A stretch of 64,000 nucleotides of DNA from positions 10,031 through 74,030 of the forward strand of contig DATEDI010000017.1 in assembly GCA_035281745.1 (NCBI GenBank), given 5' to 3'. This DNA comes from 66-474 sp035281745. GTDB lineage: Bacteria > Pseudomonadota > Gammaproteobacteria > Xanthomonadales > Rhodanobacteraceae. Both the position numbers and the translations under genes were made by a program. Within the stretch, counting starts at the first letter, position 1, and each line of letters begins with the position of its first letter. The notes beneath the pieces were generated by a model. The model worked only from the letters and a program-made list of their open reading frames with translations. It had not been told where the DNA came from and ran no database searches. Positions 55,832-63,717 of this stretch are shown here, in pieces.

Positions 55832-56005
55832 TCAGTCACCGGTCGGTTCGTCCGGATGCCGCTGGCGCCAGTCCGCGAGCCGCCGTGCGTATGCTTCCAT
55901 CTCCTCGGCATACACCGTGAACACGCACGGCTCGCAACCGCCATCGCAACAATCCCCCGGCAACGGTTTCTCGGGCGGGCGCGGTTTGGGATCAGAGTCG
56001 TTCAT
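55832..56005 (-). CDS. Small Cys-rich oxidoreductase-like domain protein
   Basis: The 57-residue product MNDSDPKPRPPEKPLP then GDCCDGGCEPCVFTVYAEEM matches the oxidoreductase-like N-terminal domain family, small proteins with a PxxPxxxDCCxxGCxxCV signature. The Cys spacing (CC, C, C) could bind a metal or Fe-S cluster. The function is unknown. It is leftward between purA and the HD-domain gene. Confidence 0.82.
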   Translation of the reverse strand: MNDSDPKPRPPEKPLPGDCCDGGCEPCVFTVYAEEMEAYARRLADWRQRHPDEPTGD

Positions 56006-56189
56006 TTGACTTCGAGCCTAGCACCGCGGAAAGATGGCGAAGCGCTCGATCGGCAAGCCACAGCCCGAGCCGGCTATTTTCATCGTTTCGTGGGCTTTGT
56101 GCCGGCGCAGGCCGAACTGCACCTTCTCACGTGTCGCAGCCCCTGCGACAACCGTGGCGTACCATCCTTGCGTCCAGAAGGGGAACACC

Positions 56190-56792
56190 ATGATCGAACA
56201 CGACCGCTTGGCCGCCGCGCTGGCGCTCGCCCACGACGCGCACCGCATCCAGAAACGCAAGGGCACCGATATTCCCTACATCGCCCATCCAATGGCCGTG
56301 GCCGCGCTGGTGCTCGAATACGGCGGCAGCGAGGGCCAAGCCATTGCCGCCTTGCTCCACGACGCCATCGAGGACGGCGGCGAAGCCTACGCCGACCGCA
56401 TCGGTGAGGCATTCGGACCGGACGTGCTGGCGATGGTGCGCGATTGCACCGACGGCAGCTTCGAAAACAAGGCCGCCGTGCGGACGCCGCACGCGAAGTA
56501 TGTCGAGTGGAAGGCGCGCAAACAGGCTTACATGCAGCATCTCCGCGCGATGCCCGCCGAGTCGCCCTCGCTGCTGGTCTCGGCCTGCGACAAGCTGCAC
56601 AACGCGCGCGCCATCCTCGCTGACCTGCGTCTGCTGGGCGACGCGCTGTTCGACCGGTTTACCGGCCGGCGCGACGGCACCCTGTGGTACTACGACGAGC
56701 TTGCGGGCATCTTCGCCGACAAGGGCGCAGTCCCGGCGCGCAGCCTTGCGCGCGCCGTAACCACCATGCACGCCGAAGCGGCGCGGGCGTAA
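56190..56792 (+). CDS. HD-domain phosphohydrolase, small alarmone hydrolase-like
   Basis: The 200-residue product is a stand-alone HD domain close to the hydrolase half of SpoT/MESH1: His33 in IAHPMAVA, His57-Asp58 in LLHDAIEDG with Glu61-Asp62, and the later ACDKLHNARAI. These correspond to the Mn-binding and catalytic residues of (p)ppGpp 3'-pyrophosphohydrolases. There is no synthetase or regulatory domain. It may trim alarmones or another nucleotide. The start was set at MIEHDRLAAAL. mutL follows after 75 bases. Confidence 0.8.
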   Translation: MIEHDRLAAALALAHDAHRIQKRKGTDIPYIAHPMAVAALVLEYGGSEGQAIAALLHDAIEDGGEAYADRIGEAFGPDVLAMVRDCTDGSFENKAAVRTPHAKYVEWKARKQAYMQHLRAMPAESPSLLVSACDKLHNARAILADLRLLGDALFDRFTGRRDGTLWYYDELAGIFADKGAVPARSLARAVTTMHAEAARA

Positions 56793-56867
56793 CACCGAAT
56801 AACACTGCAGAGTTGCAGGCGCGTCGGATTGGATGCGGCGTCCGTCGCGGTCCGTCATACTTCACCG

Positions 56868-58658
56868 ATGTCGTCGATCCGCCCGCTTTCGCCCGAACTC
56901 GTCAATCAGATCGCTGCGGGCGAGGTGATCGAACGTCCTGCGTCGGTGGTGAAGGAGCTGGCCGAAAACAGTCTCGATGCGGGCGCACGCCGCATCGACA
57001 TCGAGATCGAGCAGGGCGGCATGCGGCTGATGCGGGTGCGCGATGATGGCGTCGGCATCGCGCCGGATGAGTTGCCGCTGGCGCTGGCGCCGCACGCGAC
57101 CAGCAAGATCGCGACATTCGACGATTTGACGCGCGTCGCCAGCATGGGTTTTCGCGGCGAGGCGCTGGCGTCGATCGCGTCGGTGTCGCGGATGAGCGTG
57201 ACCTCGCGCCGCGCGAACGATGGCCACGGCACGCGCCTCGACGCATTCGGCGGTGCAGCGCCGCAACCCGCCGCGCATCCGGTCGGCACCACGATCGAAG
57301 TGCGCGACCTGTTCCACGCGGTGCCGGCGCGGCGCAAGTTCCTGCGCGCCGAGCGCACCGAGTTCGGACATATCGACGAGCTGGTGCGCTCGCTCGCGCT
57401 GGCGCGGCCCGCCGTGGAATTCCGGCTGATCCACAACGGCAAGCCGGCGCGCATGCTGAAGCCGGCGACGGATGAATCCGCGCATCTGCAACGCGCGGGC
57501 GAGTTGCTGGGCGACACCTTCGCGCAAAACTGCCTGCGCATCGAACACGCGGCGGCGGGGTTGCGGTTGGCGGGATGGATCGGCCTGCCGACGGCGTCGC
57601 GCGCCCAGGCGGACCAGCAATATTTCCACGTCAACGGGCGGCTGGTGCGCGATCGCAGCGTCGCGCACGCGGTGCGGCAGGCGTACGAGGACGTGCTGTA
57701 CCATGGCCGCCATCCCGCGTTCGTGCTGTTCCTGGAACTCGACCCCACTGCGGTGGACGTGAACGTGCATCCGGCCAAACGAGAGGTACGCTTTCGCGAT
57801 GCGCGGCTGGTGCATGATTTCCTGTTCCACGCGTTGCATGAGGCGGTCGCGGAAACGCGCGCGGGCGAACCGGTTGCCGTTGCGGCGCCTGCGCAAGCCC
57901 ATGCGTTTGCGTCAGCGCGAAGCGACGGTGCGTCGCTCGCGTATGCCTTGCCGCCGCAGCAATTTGGGCTTGGCGTGCGTGAGGCGCATGCCGATCCCTA
58001 CGCCGTGTTGCTCGGCCGGCGCGAAACCGCGCAGTTTGCGCACGCGCCGTCGCCGGAAACCGAAACGGGCGAAGCCCCGCCCCTCGGTTACGCGCTGGCG
58101 CAACTCGCGGGCATCTACATCCTCGCCGAGAACGCGCAGGGCCTGGTGCTGGTGGACATGCACGCCGCGCACGAGCGGGTGACCTATGAAAAACTGAAAG
58201 CGTCGCGCGACGCGCACCAGATGCGCGCGCAACAGTTGCTGGTGCCAGAGACCATTGCAGTCAGCGAACGCGAAGCCGCGGCTGCCGAGGAACACGCGGA
58301 CACGCTCGCGGCATGCGGTTTGGAACTCGATCGCAGCGGTCCGCGCCAGGTCACCGCGCGCCGCATTCCTGCGCTGCTGGACGGCTCAGATGTCGCGCAG
58401 CTCGCGCGCGACGTGCTGGGCGATCTGGCCGAACACGGCAGCTCGCGCCGGCTGGAAGAACTGCAGAACGAATTGCTGTCGGCGATGGCCTGTCACGGCT
58501 CGGTGCGTGCGCATCGGCGATTGACGATCCCCGAAATGAATGCGCTGCTGCGCGAGATGGAGGCTACCGAACGTTCCGGACAATGCAATCACGGGCGGCC
58601 AACCTGGACGCAACTTTCGGTTGCGGAACTGGACAAGTTGTTCCTGCGCGGACGGTAG
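56868..58658 (+). CDS. mutL: DNA mismatch repair protein MutL
   Basis: Links MutS mismatch recognition to strand incision. The 596-residue product has the GHKL ATPase domain (IAAGEVIERPASVVKELAENSLDAGA, DDGVGI, HATSKI, GFRGEALASIASV), a variable linker (~345-405), and the C-terminal dimerisation domain. Residues 430-441 read DMHAAHERVTYE, matching the endonuclease motif DQHAxxExxxxE except for Met in place of Gln. The start was set at MSSIRPLSP. An extragenic repeat follows 14 bases after the stop. Confidence 0.95.
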   Translation: MSSIRPLSPELVNQIAAGEVIERPASVVKELAENSLDAGARRIDIEIEQGGMRLMRVRDDGVGIAPDELPLALAPHATSKIATFDDLTRVASMGFRGEALASIASVSRMSVTSRRANDGHGTRLDAFGGAAPQPAAHPVGTTIEVRDLFHAVPARRKFLRAERTEFGHIDELVRSLALARPAVEFRLIHNGKPARMLKPATDESAHLQRAGELLGDTFAQNCLRIEHAAAGLRLAGWIGLPTASRAQADQQYFHVNGRLVRDRSVAHAVRQAYEDVLYHGRHPAFVLFLELDPTAVDVNVHPAKREVRFRDARLVHDFLFHALHEAVAETRAGEPVAVAAPAQAHAFASARSDGASLAYALPPQQFGLGVREAHADPYAVLLGRRETAQFAHAPSPETETGEAPPLGYALAQLAGIYILAENAQGLVLVDMHAAHERVTYEKLKASRDAHQMRAQQLLVPETIAVSEREAAAAEEHADTLAACGLELDRSGPRQVTARRIPALLDGSDVAQLARDVLGDLAEHGSSRRLEELQNELLSAMACHGSVRAHRRLTIPEMNALLREMEATERSGQCNHGRPTWTQLSVAELDKLFLRGR

Positions 58659-58672
58659 GGAATTTTTAATTT

Positions 58673-58850
58673 CGTCATTCCGGCGAAAGCCGGAATGCGC
58701 AGACAGGATGCCGTAGCGAACATCGGCGCAGCCCAAGGCCCGAAGGGCGAGCCGCCGGATGCGACGAGTAACCCGGCGACTTTTTGTGCGCATTTTGGAA
58801 GGCGAAGTCGCTGGGTCCCGGATATCGCTTCGCGATTCCGGGATGATGGG
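58673..58850 (+). repeat. ~180-bp composite extragenic repeat, copy 2
   Basis: Left hairpin ATTCCGGC-GAAA-GCCGGAAT (58677-58696), an internal inverted pair ACCCGGCGACTT/AAGTCGCTGGGT (58768-58779 and 58804-58815), and a right hairpin around CCCGGATATCGCTTCGCGATTCCGGG (58817-58842). It matches the reverse complement of 47569-47755 over several blocks. It may also terminate mutL. No gene is present here; the upstream open frame of the DUF1684 gene runs through it by chance. Confidence 0.75.
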
Positions 58851-58881
58851 CAAAATCCAAGGTGTCTCTGGATCGCAATTG

Positions 58882-59718
58882 ATGAATGTCGATAACGCTT
58901 ACCAACAGGAAATCAATCGCTGGCACACGCAGCGCATCGCGCGGCTGACCGCACCGGACGGCTGGTTGAGTCTGGTCGGCCTCGAATGGTTGAAGCCAGG
59001 CGCGAACCGCATCGGCGGCGCGGCCGACAACGACATCGTGCTGGCGAAAGCGCCGACGCATCTCGGCACGATCACATGGGCTGATGACGGCGCGTTGTCG
59101 ATCGCGCTCGATGCGGCCGACGGCGCAACCATCGATGGCGCTGGCAATGCCCACGCGATCTTGCAGGACGACAGCCACGCCGACCCGACCACCGTGGCGT
59201 TCGGTACGGTGAATTTCATCGCGGTGGATCGCGGCGGCCGCAAGGGCCTGCGGGTGCGCGACAGCGAAGCCGAAACGCGCACGCGGTTCGCGGGCATCTG
59301 GCGTTTTCCCATCGACGAGTCGTGGCGCGTCGTGGCCGACTGGGTGCCGCTGGACCCGCCGTTCCAGCTTGCCACCGGCACCGTGATCGGCACGATCGAG
59401 AATTACCCGACGCCGGGCAGGGCAGAGTTCGAGCGCGACGGAAAGCGGTTCCAGTTGTACCCGGTGCTGGAGACACCCGGCGACACGCGGTTGTTCCTGA
59501 TCTTCGCCGACGTGACCTCTGGCAAGGAAACCTACGGTGCGGCGCGTTTCCTGTACGCCGACATGCCGCGCGACGGCAAGATCGTGCTGGATTTCAACAA
59601 GGCCTACAATCCGCCGTGCGCGTTCACGGCCTACGCGACGTGCCCGCTGGCGCCGCCGGAAAACCGGCTGGACCTGCGGGTAACCGCGGGCGAACTCAAA
59701 TACGCCAAAAAGCCTTAG
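58882..59718 (+). CDS. DUF1684 family protein
   Basis: Soluble 278-residue protein of the DUF1684 family, whose function is unknown. Markers are EINRWHTQRIARLTAPDGWLSLVGLEWL at the start, WRFPIDESWRVVADWVP in the middle, and the C-terminal YAD..DGKIVLDFNKAYNPPCAFTAYATCPLAPPENRL. No signal peptide is present. The ATG at 58882 was chosen because upstream in-frame sequence is repeat DNA. It is followed at 113 bases by an FKBP gene. Confidence 0.85.
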   Translation: MNVDNAYQQEINRWHTQRIARLTAPDGWLSLVGLEWLKPGANRIGGAADNDIVLAKAPTHLGTITWADDGALSIALDAADGATIDGAGNAHAILQDDSHADPTTVAFGTVNFIAVDRGGRKGLRVRDSEAETRTRFAGIWRFPIDESWRVVADWVPLDPPFQLATGTVIGTIENYPTPGRAEFERDGKRFQLYPVLETPGDTRLFLIFADVTSGKETYGAARFLYADMPRDGKIVLDFNKAYNPPCAFTAYATCPLAPPENRLDLRVTAGELKYAKKP

Positions 59719-59831
59719 TATTCGGGAACCTTTCAGGGCGGTGGCGACTCAAAGCTCCGGTCATCGAGAGCAGGCGTCGAGAGACAGTGCAGCCACGGCT
59801 GCGCGAAACGGACAGCGGATCTGGTATCGGC

Positions 59832-60545
59832 ATGAACAGGGTCGTCATCGTGATGGTGCTGGTTGCAGGCGCGTTGTGGCCGCTGGGCCGCGCGCACGCG
59901 CAGCCACCGAAATCGTCGGCCGCGCCCGTGCCGAATCGCGCGGAACTTTCCTATGCGCTCGGCTACGAGGCTGGCCTCGATCTCGGTCAGCGCAATCTCG
60001 ACGTGGACATCGCCACCGTGCTGCGCGGCGTGCAGGATGGTTTTTCGCGCAAGAAGCCCGAGTATTCGCCGCAGGTGATGCAGCAGGTCATCCAGACCAT
60101 GCAGCGCAAGATGGTGGCGGAAGCGCGCGCCGCTTACGAAAAACTGGCGACCGCGAATCTAAAGAAGGCGCACTCGTTCTTCGCCGACAACGGCAAGAAA
60201 CCGGGCGTGGTCACTTTGCAGTCCGGCGTGCAGTACAAGGTGCTCGACGGCGGCAAGGGCGACAAGAGTCCGTCGATCGACAGCGAAGTCACGCTGCAAT
60301 ACCGCGGCGAGTTTCTGGATGGCACCGTGTTCGACAATACCGAAGATCGCGGCAAGCCGGTGGTGTTTCCGGTGAACCAGATGATTCCGGGCTGGCGCGA
60401 CATCATCACCCGCATGCACGTGGGCGATCACTGGCAGGTGTTCATTCCGCCCGACCAGGCCTACGGCATTCGCGGTTCACCGCCGCGCATCGGGCCGAAC
60501 GAGGCGCTGGTGTTCGACATCCATCTTCTGGACGTCAAGCCGTAG
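59832..60545 (+). CDS. FKBP-type peptidyl-prolyl cis-trans isomerase, exported
   Basis: Mip/FklB-like periplasmic folding catalyst of 237 residues. There is a signal peptide (VIVMVLVAGALWPLGRAHAQ), an N-terminal dimerisation helix region (LSYALGYEAGLDLGQRNLDVDIATVLRG), and a C-terminal FKBP domain (GVQYKVLDGGKGDKSPSIDSEVTLQYRGEFLDGTVFD, MIPGWRDIITRMHVGDHWQVFIPPDQAYG). The last positions include the FKBP active-site Trp and Tyr. The start was chosen for the signal peptide. Confidence 0.9.
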   Translation: MNRVVIVMVLVAGALWPLGRAHAQPPKSSAAPVPNRAELSYALGYEAGLDLGQRNLDVDIATVLRGVQDGFSRKKPEYSPQVMQQVIQTMQRKMVAEARAAYEKLATANLKKAHSFFADNGKKPGVVTLQSGVQYKVLDGGKGDKSPSIDSEVTLQYRGEFLDGTVFDNTEDRGKPVVFPVNQMIPGWRDIITRMHVGDHWQVFIPPDQAYGIRGSPPRIGPNEALVFDIHLLDVKP

Positions 60546-60642
60546 CAAACCTCGTGCGACAATCGCGGATGTGCGCACATTGCCGGGCCCATGACTGCGG
60601 TGGAGCGGCACGCACGACACGCATCTGCGTTACGCTTGTCGG

Positions 60643-60843
60643 ATGCCGAATCAGCCCCCCGCTCGCGAAGAATCCACGCCGCTCACCCCGTGCGTCGGCA
60701 TCTGCCGGATGGATGCCGACGGTTTGTGTATCGGTTGCCGGCGCACCTTGGGAGAGGTTGCAGCCTGGGGGACGATGACGCAGGATGATCGTCGGCGCTG
60801 GATGCGCGAGGTACAACCGTTGCGGCCGCTGGCGCGGCCATGA
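60643..60843 (+). CDS. DUF1289 family small Cys-rich protein
   Basis: The 66-residue product has the DUF1289 pattern CVGICRMDADGLCIGCRRT, four Cys in CxxxC...CxxC arrangement likely to bind a metal or Fe-S cluster, followed by the conserved WGTMTQDDRRRWM. The function is unknown. Its stop overlaps the ATG of the Nudix gene by four bases, so the two are coupled. Confidence 0.87.
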   Translation: MPNQPPAREESTPLTPCVGICRMDADGLCIGCRRTLGEVAAWGTMTQDDRRRWMREVQPLRPLARP

Positions 60844-61445
60844 CGGACTGGTTCGGGGCCGTCAGACGTGCCCTGCATCCGCTTGAAGCACCGCCCGTGC
60901 CGCCGGCGTGGAATCATGACCACCTGCTCGACCTGATCGCCGAAGGCCCGCGCGCGGATGCCGCGGTGCTGATGGCCATTCGTGACCTGCCCGAGCCGCG
61001 CGTGGTATTCACGTTGCGGCGCGACGATTTGGTACGGCACGCGGGCCAGGTCAGCTTTCCCGGCGGACGCACCGACCACGGCGATGCGGGTGCGATCGAG
61101 ACGGCGTTGCGCGAAAGCCGCGAGGAAGTCGGACTGGATCCGAGCGCCGCCGAACCGCTCGGGTTTCTCGATTGCCTTGAGACGATCAGCGGATTTTGCG
61201 TGACGCCGGTGGTGGCGCGAATGGTAGGCGACGCCGTGTTGATGCCGCAGCCGCAAGAAGTCGCGAAAATATTCGAGGTGCCGCTGGCGTTCCTGCTCGA
61301 CCCCGCCAACCTGCACGAGTTCCAGTTTCGCGCACGCGGCGAGGCGCGGTTGGTGTATGAATACGTGGGTGTCGAACCGCGTATCTGGGGCGCGACGGCG
61401 TCGATGCTGGTGAACCTGATGCGGCGCATGGAGATCATCAAATGA
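60840..61445 (+). CDS. Nudix CoA pyrophosphatase (NudL type)
   Basis: Hydrolyses CoA or acyl-CoA to phosphopantetheine derivatives. The 201-residue product has the CoA-specific UPF0035 stretch TLRRDDLVRHAGQVSFPGG directly before the Nudix box GGRTDHGDAGAIETALREsREEVGL (G-x5-E-x7-REUxEExGU pattern). The ATG lies inside the end of the DUF1289 gene, and its own stop overlaps the rhodanese ATG (ATGA), so three genes form a tight unit. Confidence 0.9.
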   Translation: MTDWFGAVRRALHPLEAPPVPPAWNHDHLLDLIAEGPRADAAVLMAIRDLPEPRVVFTLRRDDLVRHAGQVSFPGGRTDHGDAGAIETALRESREEVGLDPSAAEPLGFLDCLETISGFCVTPVVARMVGDAVLMPQPQEVAKIFEVPLAFLLDPANLHEFQFRARGEARLVYEYVGVEPRIWGATASMLVNLMRRMEIIK

Positions 61446-62293
61446 ATGAACACGAAGTGTTGATCGATGCAACCACGCTGGCGGCGCTGCCATCGCATGA
61501 CGTGCTGATCGTGGATTGCCGGTTCGGTTTGGCCGATGTCGGCAAGGGCGAACGGGATTTTCTGGATGCGCACATTCCGGGCGCGGTGTATGCGGGTCTC
61601 GATCGTGATCTTTCCGATCTGTCGAAACAGGGTTTGGGTCGCCATCCGCTGCCCGACATCGAAGCGTTCGCGCAAACGCTGTCGCGATGGGGCTGGCGCA
61701 AGCCGCAGCGCGTGGTCGCATACGACGATGCCGGCGGTGCATTGGCGGCCGCGCGGTTGTGGTGGATGCTCGAAAGCGTCGGCGCTGCTGCCAGCGTGCT
61801 CGATGGCGGTTGGCAAGCGTGGACGGCTGCCGGGTTGCCGGTGGAACACGGCGCGGCCGTGCCGCGCCAGGCGACTTCAGTCGAACTGCATTTCGATCCC
61901 GCGCGCGTGGTGTATTACGAGGAATTGCAGGCGCTGCGCGAACGGCCGTCGACCCTGATGCTGGATGCGCGTGCGGCGCCGCGTTTTCGCGGCGAGTCGG
62001 AACCGATCGACCGCGCCGCGGGCCATGTGCCCGGCGCGCACAACCGGCCGTTCTCCGAAAATCTTGACGCGGCGGGGCGTTTCAAGTCGCCACAAGCGTT
62101 GCGCGAAGAATTCGAAGCGGCGCTCGCCGGCCATCATCCGGATGACGTGGTGCACATGTGCGGTTCGGGCGTCACCGCCTGCCACAACCTGCTGGCGATG
62201 GAAGCCGCCGGTCTGCACGGCTCGCGCCTGTTCGCGCCGTCGTGGAGCGGCTGGGTCGGCGATCCGGCGCGACCCGTTGCAACGGGCGATTGA
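61442..62293 (+). CDS. sseA: Two-domain rhodanese-type sulfurtransferase
   Basis: Transfers sulfane sulfur from thiosulfate or 3-mercaptopyruvate. The 283-residue product has two rhodanese domains: an inactive N-terminal one (VLIVDCRFGLADVGKGERDFLDAHIPGAVY) and a C-terminal one with the active Cys240 in MCGSGVTACHNLLA. The CGSGVTA loop is typical of 3-mercaptopyruvate sulfurtransferases, hence the symbol. It is the last gene of the DUF1289-Nudix-rhodanese unit. Confidence 0.88.
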   Translation: MNEHEVLIDATTLAALPSHDVLIVDCRFGLADVGKGERDFLDAHIPGAVYAGLDRDLSDLSKQGLGRHPLPDIEAFAQTLSRWGWRKPQRVVAYDDAGGALAAARLWWMLESVGAAASVLDGGWQAWTAAGLPVEHGAAVPRQATSVELHFDPARVVYYEELQALRERPSTLMLDARAAPRFRGESEPIDRAAGHVPGAHNRPFSENLDAAGRFKSPQALREEFEAALAGHHPDDVVHMCGSGVTACHNLLAMEAAGLHGSRLFAPSWSGWVGDPARPVATGD

Positions 62294-62303
62294 GCGCTTT
62301 GCA

Positions 62304-62336
62304 GGCGGGAGCAGCCGCGCAGCAGCGTATCCCGCC
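62304..62336 (+). repeat. Short GGCGGG...CCCGCC extragenic palindrome, copy 3
   Basis: GGCGGG (62304-62309) and CCCGCC (62331-62336) flank AGCAGCCGCGCAGCAGCGTAT. It is 10 bases after the rhodanese stop. The rest of the 190-base gap to the PagL-like gene has a second GGGCGG/ATCGGCGGGATT stretch and an AAATTCGTTCCAGACGAATTT hairpin near 62420, and no gene. Confidence 0.6.
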
Positions 62337-62483
62337 AGCGCCGGGCGGAAATCGGCGGGATTGCTCGCATCATCCATGATGCTCACCCCTCGCTGTTGCT
62401 CGGGGCCGCCTTCGGCGTCCAAATTCGTTCCAGACGAATTTGTCGCTGCGCTTCTCCGACCCTGCAACTCCCTTGCTGTTTCG

Positions 62484-62966
62484 CTAGAACCGCAGGCCCG
62501 CGAGCAACATCGTCTCGCCGAGATTCTTGCCGCCGAAAAGGTGCGCATTGGAGATGTGCCGCAGCATCACCATGAAATGGCCGTTTTGCCATCCGGCGCT
62601 GGTCATGAATTCGACGCGGCTGGAAAGCGCGTCGGTGCGCGTGCTGGTCGCGGCGAGTTGCTCGCTGAGGAACCAGTGGTGATTGGCCGTCACCAGGCGC
62701 ACGCCGGCGCCGACCAGAAATACCTCGTGATTCAAATCGTCCTTGCGGGTGTTGCGTGAGGCGACCCAGCCGAGCGTGCCGATCGGCTCGAAGTGGGCGT
62801 TGCCGTCATCGGCGCCTTCGCCGAACACGCTGGCGAAGATCGCGCTGGTGGTGCGCTCGGATGACGTGATGCTGGGTCCCGCGGTCAGATCGTAGCCGGC
62901 TGCCCAGGCCGGGGCGCAGGCGATCAGGCAGGCGAGGGCGCCCATTCCGCAACCAAGGCCTTTCAT
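62484..62966 (-). CDS. PagL-like lipid A 3-O-deacylase (acyloxyacyl hydrolase)
   Basis: Outer-membrane beta-barrel enzyme that removes the 3-O acyl chain of lipid A. The 160-residue product has a signal peptide (ALACLIACAPAWAA), alternating strands, and the C-terminal motif RHISNAHLFGGKNLGE. The PagL catalytic triad His-x-Ser plus a Glu twelve residues later is present as His137, Ser139 and Glu151. It ends AGLRF with a C-terminal Phe, as outer-membrane proteins do. It is divergent from the MarR gene. Confidence 0.82.
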   Translation of the reverse strand: MKGLGCGMGALACLIACAPAWAAGYDLTAGPSITSSERTTSAIFASVFGEGADDGNAHFEPIGTLGWVASRNTRKDDLNHEVFLVGAGVRLVTANHHWFLSEQLAATSTRTDALSSRVEFMTSAGWQNGHFMVMLRHISNAHLFGGKNLGETMLLAGLRF

Positions 62967-63050
62967 GTCGTGCTCCCTTTGTTGTCCGTTGTCGCGGGGA
63001 AATGTGCGGCATCCGCACGGGGCGCATTGATTGCCGCAGAAATGATTGCC

Positions 63051-63078
63051 TTGACAATTAAAGCCGAAACAGTATCAT
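63051..63078 (+). promoter_or_regulatory. Strong promoter of the MarR gene, apparently leaderless
   Basis: A consensus -35 TTGACA (63051-63056) and -10 TATCAT (63073-63078) are 16 bases apart. The ATG starts at 63086, where transcription would begin, and no Shine-Dalgarno is present. ATTG-N6-CAAT (63045-63058) overlaps the -35 as a possible repressor site. Confidence 0.7.
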
Positions 63079-63085
63079 CCTCGGC

Positions 63086-63544
63086 ATGAATCGTGCTGAA
63101 ACTTCCTCCGACCGCCCCTTCCAGTTGTGCCGGCTGATCGGCCGGCTGCGCGCGGAGTTTGTCTACGCGGTCGAGCAGGAAATGGGGCACCAGGGTGTCG
63201 AACTCAACTTCACGCAGTTCGTGGCGCTCAAGCTGCTCGGGCACGAGGAACCGATGACGCCGGTCGAGCTGGCGCGGGCGCTGCATTACAACCCCGGCGC
63301 GCTGACGCGGTTGCTGGACAAGCTGGAGCAGCGCGGTTACCTGAAACGGGTCCCGGATCCGGACGATCGTCGCGCGTTGCGGCTCGAGTTGACGACCCAA
63401 GGCAAGGCCCTGCGCAAGCGCGTGATCGGGTACTGCGACGCCGTCGCCGCCCGCACTTTCGAGGGCACCACGACCCGCGAGCGCGAGCAGTTGCACGATG
63501 TGCTGAGCCGGGTGCTGGACGGAATACGCGCACGGCGCGAATGA
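63086..63544 (+). CDS. MarR family transcriptional regulator (EmrR-like)
   Basis: Winged-helix repressor of 152 residues, usually released by phenolic or hydrophobic ligands. Features are N-terminal dimerisation helices, the recognition segment MTPVELARALHYNPGALTRLLDKLEQRGYLKRV (residues ~58-92) and the wing DPDDRRALRLELTTQGKAL. Placement before an outer-membrane efflux lipoprotein gene matches emrR-emrCAB loci, so it probably represses both itself and the pump. Confidence 0.9.
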   Translation: MNRAETSSDRPFQLCRLIGRLRAEFVYAVEQEMGHQGVELNFTQFVALKLLGHEEPMTPVELARALHYNPGALTRLLDKLEQRGYLKRVPDPDDRRALRLELTTQGKALRKRVIGYCDAVAARTFEGTTTREREQLHDVLSRVLDGIRARRE

Positions 63545-63717
63545 ATGCATCCGGCCAGGTCGCGTAAAAGTCCGCGCCGTTCGAACGTCATCTTTTTGGA
63601 ACGCCACGGTGTGGCGAAGCTGTACCGATCCAGGAATATCCGTCTCATCCATTCGGGCAATCTGTCCACCCACGCGCGGCGCTTGAATCACGCGCCCTTG
63701 TCCCCAACCCACGAGCA

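Noticed and set aside
58759..58881. N-terminal extension of the DUF1684 protein
   Set aside because: The extension is translated extragenic repeat; the family start is at 58882.
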